Of a DNA stretch of 64,000 bases, positions 59,519 to 64,000 are shown piece after piece. A program made the translations under genes and the position numbers. The stretch comes from Malonomonas rubra DSM 5091. GTDB taxonomy: Bacteria > Desulfobacterota > Desulfuromonadia > Desulfuromonadales > Geopsychrobacteraceae. Position 1 is the stretch's first letter. Every line of letters starts with the position of its first letter. Location: positions 169,193 through 233,192 of the forward strand of contig NZ_FQZT01000006.1 of NCBI RefSeq assembly GCF_900142125.1, in the 5' to 3' direction. The notes below the pieces were generated by a model. That model was not told the origin of the DNA and did not search any database. It saw only the letters and a list, made by a program, of their open reading frames with translations.

Positions 59519-60493
59519 ATGTCATCGAATGCCAAACCAACCGCACTGATCCTCCTCAATATGGGCGGGCCCGACTCGCTTGATGCCGTCGAACCCTTCC
59601 TTTACAACCTTTTTTCCGACCGGGAGCTGATCCAGTTACCTGCCGGTGCTCTGCTGCAGAAGCCTTTTGCAAAAATGATCTCCCACTTCCGCGCGAAAAA
59701 AGTCGTGGAGAACTACCGTACCATCGGCGGAAAATCACCGCTGCTGGAGTGGACGCGGAAGCAGGCAGAAGGGATCGCGTCGCGGCTCGATAATGTTAAA
59801 CCTTACGTCATCATGCGTTATTGGCATCCCTTTGCCGATGATGTGCTACGGGAAATCAAACAGGAGGGCATCGAAAAAGCGGTGGTTCTGTCGATGTATC
59901 CGCATTATACCGGAGCCACTACTGGAAGCAGCATCAATGATTTCCGTCGGGCAGTTGGCAACGTCTACCCTGAGCTGGAATACCACCTGATCGAAGAGTG
60001 GTATAACTGGCCGCCATATCTTGATTCACTGGCTAACCGGGTGAAGGAAGGGATCGAGCTTTTCCACGATCTGCTGCAGAACGAGGTGCAGATTCTTTTT
60101 TCCGCTCATGCCCTGCCGCAGAAATTCATCGACCGTGGCGACCCTTACCAAACACATGTTGAAGTCACTGCGCATGAGGTGATGAAGCGGGTCGGTGATC
60201 ATTTCGGCTGGCGTATCGCGTACCAGAGCCGCAGTGGTCCGGTCAGATGGATGACGCCGGGAACCGAGGATGTGATCAAGTGGCTGGCGATGGATGATCA
60301 CAGGTGCCTGTTGATGGTGCCGATCTCTTTTGTTTCTGATCACATCGAGACGCTGGAAGAGATCGACATCGAGTATCGCGAGTTAGCTGCTGAAGCCGGT
60401 TTTCATCATTTCCACCGTGCTCCTTCGCTGAACGATAACGCGGATTTCCTCAATGCCATGGCTGCACTGGTTAAAGACAGGGGAGGGTTATGA
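59519..60493 (+). CDS. hemH: Ferrochelatase
   Basis: Inserts Fe2+ into protoporphyrin IX (or coproporphyrin III) to make haem. The 324-aa product has LILLNMGGPDS near the N-terminus (about residues 9-19), YPHYTGATTGSS (about 127-138), the catalytic His in FSAHALPQKFI (about 193-203) and the Glu region DHIETLEEIDIEYRE (about 279-293). ATG 59519 has AAAGGA upstream. It overlaps the next small gene by 4 bases. Bacteria with AhbD usually do not need hemH for the same route, so the presence of both suggests two haem or haem-derivative routes or a coproporphyrin-dependent variant. Confidence 0.93.
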   Translation: MSSNAKPTALILLNMGGPDSLDAVEPFLYNLFSDRELIQLPAGALLQKPFAKMISHFRAKKVVENYRTIGGKSPLLEWTRKQAEGIASRLDNVKPYVIMRYWHPFADDVLREIKQEGIEKAVVLSMYPHYTGATTGSSINDFRRAVGNVYPELEYHLIEEWYNWPPYLDSLANRVKEGIELFHDLLQNEVQILFSAHALPQKFIDRGDPYQTHVEVTAHEVMKRVGDHFGWRIAYQSRSGPVRWMTPGTEDVIKWLAMDDHRCLLMVPISFVSDHIETLEEIDIEYRELAAEAGFHHFHRAPSLNDNADFLNAMAALVKDRGGL

Positions 60494-60672
60494 AAAAGTG
60501 CCGCCTCTGTCAGAAAGAATTCGATCCTGACCAGGTGTTGACCGATCCGGCAGCCATTGCCGGTCAGCACCTGGCCGAACAGGATTATGGAGATGCCGGT
60601 CTGCTTTGCCCAGATTGCCTGGCCAGCCGTGGCCGTCTGGCGATGATGTACCGGACGGATTGCTTCGATTAG
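60490..60672 (+). CDS. Small zinc-ribbon protein
   Basis: The 60-aa product has two CxxC motifs, CRLCQKEF (about residues 4-11) and CPDCLAS (about 40-46), consistent with a small zinc ribbon or metal site. The ATG overlaps the hemH stop (ATGA), with GGAGGG just upstream, so it is translated with hemH. Such short genes beside hemH are not a known haem enzyme. It may help metal handling, but this is only inferred. Confidence 0.7.
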   Translation: MKKCRLCQKEFDPDQVLTDPAAIAGQHLAEQDYGDAGLLCPDCLASRGRLAMMYRTDCFD

Positions 60673-60769
60673 AAATAAATAGATTTTACATAAGGGTGTA
60701 GATTTTTTAATAAGCTAAAACTATAATTGTGGCTTGGCTGTAAAACGATCAATTAGCTTGGAGGCTGGC

Positions 60770-63571
60770 TTGCCACGATCAGGTTACAGAAAATGTCGCA
60801 GTATCCGGGTTAAGTTTTTCGGTATTCAGCTTGCCTCCATCCTGATGACGGTCACTCTGGTGACCGGTATCAGCCTTTCTCTTCTCCACGAATTTAACAC
60901 GGATTCGCAACGTTCAACACTTGAAGCGCATGCCCAGGCCCTGGCGATCGAAGCCGATCAGCAGCTGAAACAGCTAAAAGATCGTTTGTGGCGGCTGGAG
61001 ACCTTTGAATATCATCGTTATCAACGTGTTCCGGTTCTGGCGAAGGTCTTTGTTGAGCAGCAGGATGTTTTTCCCCGTCTCAGTTATTTCGAAGAATCGG
61101 GCCAGCAAGACCTTAAGGTGCTTGATGGCAGGGTGTTGCAGGGCTCTTTAAAGCCACTGAAGGAACGCCTCCTGCAGCAAGTTCTTGAGCGGCCGAACCG
61201 GGTTCTGGTCACTGTTGAGCCCTACGATATCGATTTTTCCGGGCCGTCCATCGTCCTGACCATGGCGAAGGTCGGTTATTTTGGTGACGAATTCAAGGGG
61301 GTTCTCCAGGCATCTGTTCCTCTTGCATTGTTCAATTCCTTCTTCCATCGGCGTGAACTCGAGCATGGTGCTGAAGTGTACCTGGTTGATGAACTGGGGC
61401 GTTTTTTGCTGCACCCTGACCAAGGCGCTTTCCTGCAGCATATTGTTGCCCCTGATTCGGATTGGCGCAGACAGCTGCTCGGCGGAACAAGTGAGCACCA
61501 TCGCTTCGGACATCAATTGATCGGTGGGAAAGAGTTTTATTACAGCTTTCGAATGCTGACGAACGAAGGTTGGTACGCTTTTGCCGTGGCACCAGTCTCG
61601 ATTTTCAATTATTTGTTGAATGATCTGGTGCGGGCGAACCTCTTTCTTGGCCTGTTCGGGGTGCTGTTTGGACTGCTTCTAGCTCACCTGATGGTCCGGC
61701 CGATTCTGCAGAATATCGGGTTGATCAGCAAGCAAACACAAAACCTGGCAGATGGAAAGCTTGATGAGCGGATTGAAATGGCCGCCTGTGACGAGCTTCA
61801 GGTTCTCGCCGATGCCGTGAATACCCTGACCGACAAACTGCAGTACGCCAGTGCTGCTTACGACTCTGTCGACCTGATGTTGCAGACAGTTATCGACCCG
61901 CTGATTATTTGTGGCAGTGATGGTGTCATTTTTAAAACCAACGGTGCAGCGCAGGAACTCTTTGCGACCACGTCCATCGAATTTGCCGGAAAGAACCTCA
62001 ACCGATTTTTCAGCCATCGCAGCCCCTTGGTCGCCCAGGACCTGCTAAGCGAATTTCTGCAACAGCCTCATTTGAAAAACTATGAAACAGAGATTGTCGG
62101 CAGCGACGGGGAACAGATTCCAGTCAATTTCTCTTTTGCCCACGCCTACAGCGAAGCCGGGGAGGATCAGTTTGTTGTCTGTCTGTTCAAAGATATTTCG
62201 TTGCAGAAATCTGCGGAGCAGGAAATCAGCAAGCTGGCCTATTACGATTCTTTGACCAGCCTGCCGAATCGTTCTTTGCTGCATGACCGGCTGGAAATGC
62301 TGATCCGCCAGATGCAACGCAGCAAAAGTGAGTACACCAAGTTTGCCGTTCTGTTTCTTGATCTCGACCACTTCAAGATGGTTAACGACACGTTCGGTCA
62401 CTCTGTCGGCGACAAGTTGCTGCAGAGTGCCGCCCAGCGGCTGAAAGGTTGCCTGCGCGAAGCCGATACCGTCAGTCGAATCGGGGACGATGTCCAGTTG
62501 GGGGAAAAACATGTGCTGGCGCGTTTGGGGGGTGATGAGTTCATCATTCTGCTGCCGCATTTGCGGGTGGCTGAAGATGCGGCCATCGTTGCCCGGCAGA
62601 TTATTGCCGACATGGCGAAGCCCTTCCTGATTGATGGCAACGAAGTGGTAACCCCTGCCAGTATCGGCCTGGCGATTTATCCGGATGATGGCGAAGATCG
62701 CGAAACCCTGCTGCGCTGTGCCGATATTGCCATGTATCACGCCAAAGAGCAGGGCCGGAATTCGTTTTATTTCTTTTCTGCAGAAATGAACGAATCAACC
62801 CGTGAGCGCCTGAATATCGAGCGGCAACTCCGGCAGGACCTTGAGCGTCAACAAGGTTTTTACCTGGTTTTTCAGCCGAAGGTCGATTTGCAGAACAACC
62901 GTGTCGTTGGTATGGAAGCCTTGGTACGCTGGCGCAACGAGGAGCTTGGTGAGGTCTTGCCAACCCGCTTCATCCCCATTGCCGAATCTTCCGGTTTGAT
63001 CGTTCCGCTGGGGCAGTGGATTTTGCAGGCTGCTTGCAGTCAGTTGAAGCAGTGGCAGGAGAGTACTGGCGCGCAATTCAAGGTTGCGGTCAATTTATCC
63101 GGGCGCCAGCTCACACAACCCGATCTGCTGCCGGTCGTTGCCAGCGTACTGCAGGACACCGGCCTGGAGGGTGAATCTCTTGAACTGGAACTGACCGAGA
63201 GCATGTTGATGGAAACGGTTGAAAAAACAGTTGTTCTGCTCAGTCAGTTGAAACAGCTAGGAATCTCTCTGGCCATCGATGACTTCGGTACCGGCTACTC
63301 ATCACTGAGCTACCTCAAGCGATTCCCCATAGATACCCTGAAAATTGACCGCTCCTTTGTTCGAGACCTCGAGGCAGACAGGGATGACGAGGCAATTATT
63401 GAGGCGATTATCGCCATGGCAGGCAGCTTGAAGATGCAGGTTGTCGCCGAGGGGGTCGAGACCGAGTTGCAGTTCGATTTTCTGCGCAGCCGTGGAGCGG
63501 ATCTTTATCAGGGATTCCTGTTCAGTGAACCGGTGCCGGCCAGTGAATTTGCCCGGCGCTTTTTGGCGTGA
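60770..63571 (+). CDS. GGDEF-EAL c-di-GMP signalling protein with CACHE-like sensor, HAMP and PAS
   Basis: The 933-aa inner-membrane protein has two hydrophobic helices (about residues 17-40 and 284-310) around a periplasmic sensor region (CACHE-like). A HAMP domain (about 310-360), a PAS domain (about 373-480), GGDEF with ARLGGDEF (about 584-591) and an EAL domain with MEALVRW (about 715-721) and DDFGTGYSSLSYL (about 837-849) follow. Both active sites look intact, so it may make and hydrolyse c-di-GMP. An insertion (RIGDDVQLGEKHV) precedes the GGDEF motif. The TTG start at 60770 has GGAGG 5 bases upstream; the open frame continues to 60734. Confidence 0.9.
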   Translation: MPRSGYRKCRSIRVKFFGIQLASILMTVTLVTGISLSLLHEFNTDSQRSTLEAHAQALAIEADQQLKQLKDRLWRLETFEYHRYQRVPVLAKVFVEQQDVFPRLSYFEESGQQDLKVLDGRVLQGSLKPLKERLLQQVLERPNRVLVTVEPYDIDFSGPSIVLTMAKVGYFGDEFKGVLQASVPLALFNSFFHRRELEHGAEVYLVDELGRFLLHPDQGAFLQHIVAPDSDWRRQLLGGTSEHHRFGHQLIGGKEFYYSFRMLTNEGWYAFAVAPVSIFNYLLNDLVRANLFLGLFGVLFGLLLAHLMVRPILQNIGLISKQTQNLADGKLDERIEMAACDELQVLADAVNTLTDKLQYASAAYDSVDLMLQTVIDPLIICGSDGVIFKTNGAAQELFATTSIEFAGKNLNRFFSHRSPLVAQDLLSEFLQQPHLKNYETEIVGSDGEQIPVNFSFAHAYSEAGEDQFVVCLFKDISLQKSAEQEISKLAYYDSLTSLPNRSLLHDRLEMLIRQMQRSKSEYTKFAVLFLDLDHFKMVNDTFGHSVGDKLLQSAAQRLKGCLREADTVSRIGDDVQLGEKHVLARLGGDEFIILLPHLRVAEDAAIVARQIIADMAKPFLIDGNEVVTPASIGLAIYPDDGEDRETLLRCADIAMYHAKEQGRNSFYFFSAEMNESTRERLNIERQLRQDLERQQGFYLVFQPKVDLQNNRVVGMEALVRWRNEELGEVLPTRFIPIAESSGLIVPLGQWILQAACSQLKQWQESTGAQFKVAVNLSGRQLTQPDLLPVVASVLQDTGLEGESLELELTESMLMETVEKTVVLLSQLKQLGISLAIDDFGTGYSSLSYLKRFPIDTLKIDRSFVRDLEADRDDEAIIEAIIAMAGSLKMQVVAEGVETELQFDFLRSRGADLYQGFLFSEPVPASEFARRFLA

Positions 63572-63607
63572 GAAGCGAACGAGCAGGAAAATCAGCAGCA
63601 TGAGCGC

Positions 63608-63640
63608 AAAAAGGGCGTCCCGAGAGGAACGCCCTTTTTG
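63608..63640 (+). terminator. Intrinsic terminator of the GGDEF-EAL gene
   Basis: Perfect 11-bp stem AAAAAGGGCGT (63608-63618) pairs with its complement at 63629-63639, flanked by A and T tracts. Confidence 0.9.
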
Positions 63641-63647
63641 CTTTTTA

Positions 63648-64000
63648 TGTCCCGTCCTGAAATAAGTTTACACCTTGGAGGCTTATGATGGACAAGTCAG
63701 ACAGACAGCGAAAGAGACGTACTCAGCGTGATTACACCATGGGCTTTAAGTTGAAGGTGGTTGATGCCGTAGAAAAAGGCGACATGAGCTACAAGCAAGC
63801 TCAGAAGATCTATGGCATTCAGGGGCGTTCAACCGTGCTAACATGGTTGAGAAAGCATGGAAAGATGGACTGGACCCAGCCTGTGAGGCACGTTATGCCC
63901 CAATCACCCAAAGACAAAGAGACTCCCGCCCAGAAAATCAAGCGACTTGAGCGCGAACTTGCGGATGAGCATCTTCGCAATAGGCTTTTAAACGAAATGG
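63648..64000 (+). mobile_element. IS3-like insertion sequence, left part (cut by window edge)
   Basis: The left end probably starts TGTCCCGTCCTGAAATAAGT at 63648, a TG-starting terminal repeat of the kind used by IS3-family elements, 8 bases after the GGDEF-EAL terminator. OrfA begins at 63685. The right end and orfB lie outside the window, so the target duplication cannot be checked. Confidence 0.75.
63685..64000 (+). CDS. IS3-family transposase OrfA (partial)
   Basis: The first 105 codons are visible. The product starts MMDKSDRQRKRRTQRDYTM, has a Tnp_8-type helix-turn-helix with FKLKVVDAVEKGDMSYKQAQ (about residues 21-40) and STVLTWLRKHGK, then a Lys/Glu-rich leucine-zipper-like helix (KIKRLERELADEHLRNRLL). 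TTGGAGG lies just upstream of the first of two adjacent ATGs. In full IS3 elements OrfA is followed by OrfB through a -1 frameshift; that part is outside the window. Confidence 0.88.
   Translation, partial: MMDKSDRQRKRRTQRDYTMGFKLKVVDAVEKGDMSYKQAQKIYGIQGRSTVLTWLRKHGKMDWTQPVRHVMPQSPKDKETPAQKIKRLERELADEHLRNRLLNEM

Noticed and set aside
1..64000. CRISPR array, rRNA, tRNA or prophage
   Set aside because: I looked for regularly spaced direct repeats, T-arm motifs, rRNA-like conserved blocks and phage structural or integrase genes, and saw none. Short tRNAs could still be missed by eye.

Overview
The window looks like a chromosomal stretch from a Gram-negative anaerobe or microaerophile of the Desulfuromonadota (Geobacter, Desulfuromonas or Pelobacter type). 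This is inferred from gene content, not from a marker gene. The clues are RNase J in a Gram-negative gene set, flavodiiron protein, hemerythrin, a rubredoxin-sulfite reductase-like fusion, a small c-type cytochrome, a radical SAM haem gene beside hemE and hemH, and abundant sigma-54, two-component and c-di-GMP signalling. I saw no rRNA, tRNA, CRISPR array or prophage. The only mobile element is an IS3-like element cut by the right edge.

Layout. 1-2.3 kb: rnj (cut by the left edge), plsC and ssb. 2.3-5.1 kb: an array of small hairpins, nhaA, and an orphan DUF2235 hydrolase. 5.3-7.3 kb: a ChlI/ChlD-type chelatase gene whose AAA+ and VWA halves are joined by a -1 frameshift at a run of nine A. 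7.4-17.5 kb: a Zn/Cd-type P-ATPase, a PAS protein, HEAT and TPR proteins, a LytS/LytR pair, a 45-aa small ORF, and an HD-GYP/HEAT pair sharing an N-terminal domain. 17.6-20.1 kb: a frameshifted acyl-CoA synthetase and coaE. 20.2-28.8 kb: two operons of secreted proteins, each with a near-consensus sigma-54 promoter and upstream CAAC-N4-GTTG palindromes, beside an NtrC-type regulator and a sensor kinase with a periplasmic ligand-binding domain. This is the most system-like part of the window. 29-34.6 kb: esterase, IclR, UspA, a TIM-barrel protein, truD-trmB and a cytochrome c. 34.8-42.4 kb: aminotransferase, DAHP synthase, flavodiiron protein, GAPDH, an FMN dioxygenase and an OmpR-type two-component pair. 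42.4-53.9 kb: an SLC12-like transporter, a small-ORF and hairpin region with a Fur-like palindrome, a patatin-like protein that seems to have lost its middle, the sulfite-reductase-like fusion, a quinone reductase-like protein, a glycosyltransferase with aroK, CBS, TPR, hemerythrin and ACT proteins, and nudix-mltA. 54-64 kb: priA, a secreted protein, a haem cluster (radical SAM, hemE, hemH, a zinc-ribbon peptide), a GGDEF/EAL protein and the IS3-like element.

How the parts work together. The kinase at 26.5-28.8 kb probably senses a periplasmic ligand and phosphorylates the adjacent activator. The activator would bind the CAAC-N4-GTTG sites and switch on both secreted-protein operons through sigma-54. 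Other functional groups are haem synthesis (57.2-60.7 kb), aromatic amino acid synthesis (DAHP synthase and shikimate kinase, not adjacent), tRNA modification (trmB-truD), cell-wall and DNA maintenance (mltA, priA, ssb), and oxygen or reactive-nitrogen defence (flavodiiron protein, hemerythrin). Most transcription units end in clear intrinsic terminators, several of them bidirectional between convergent genes.
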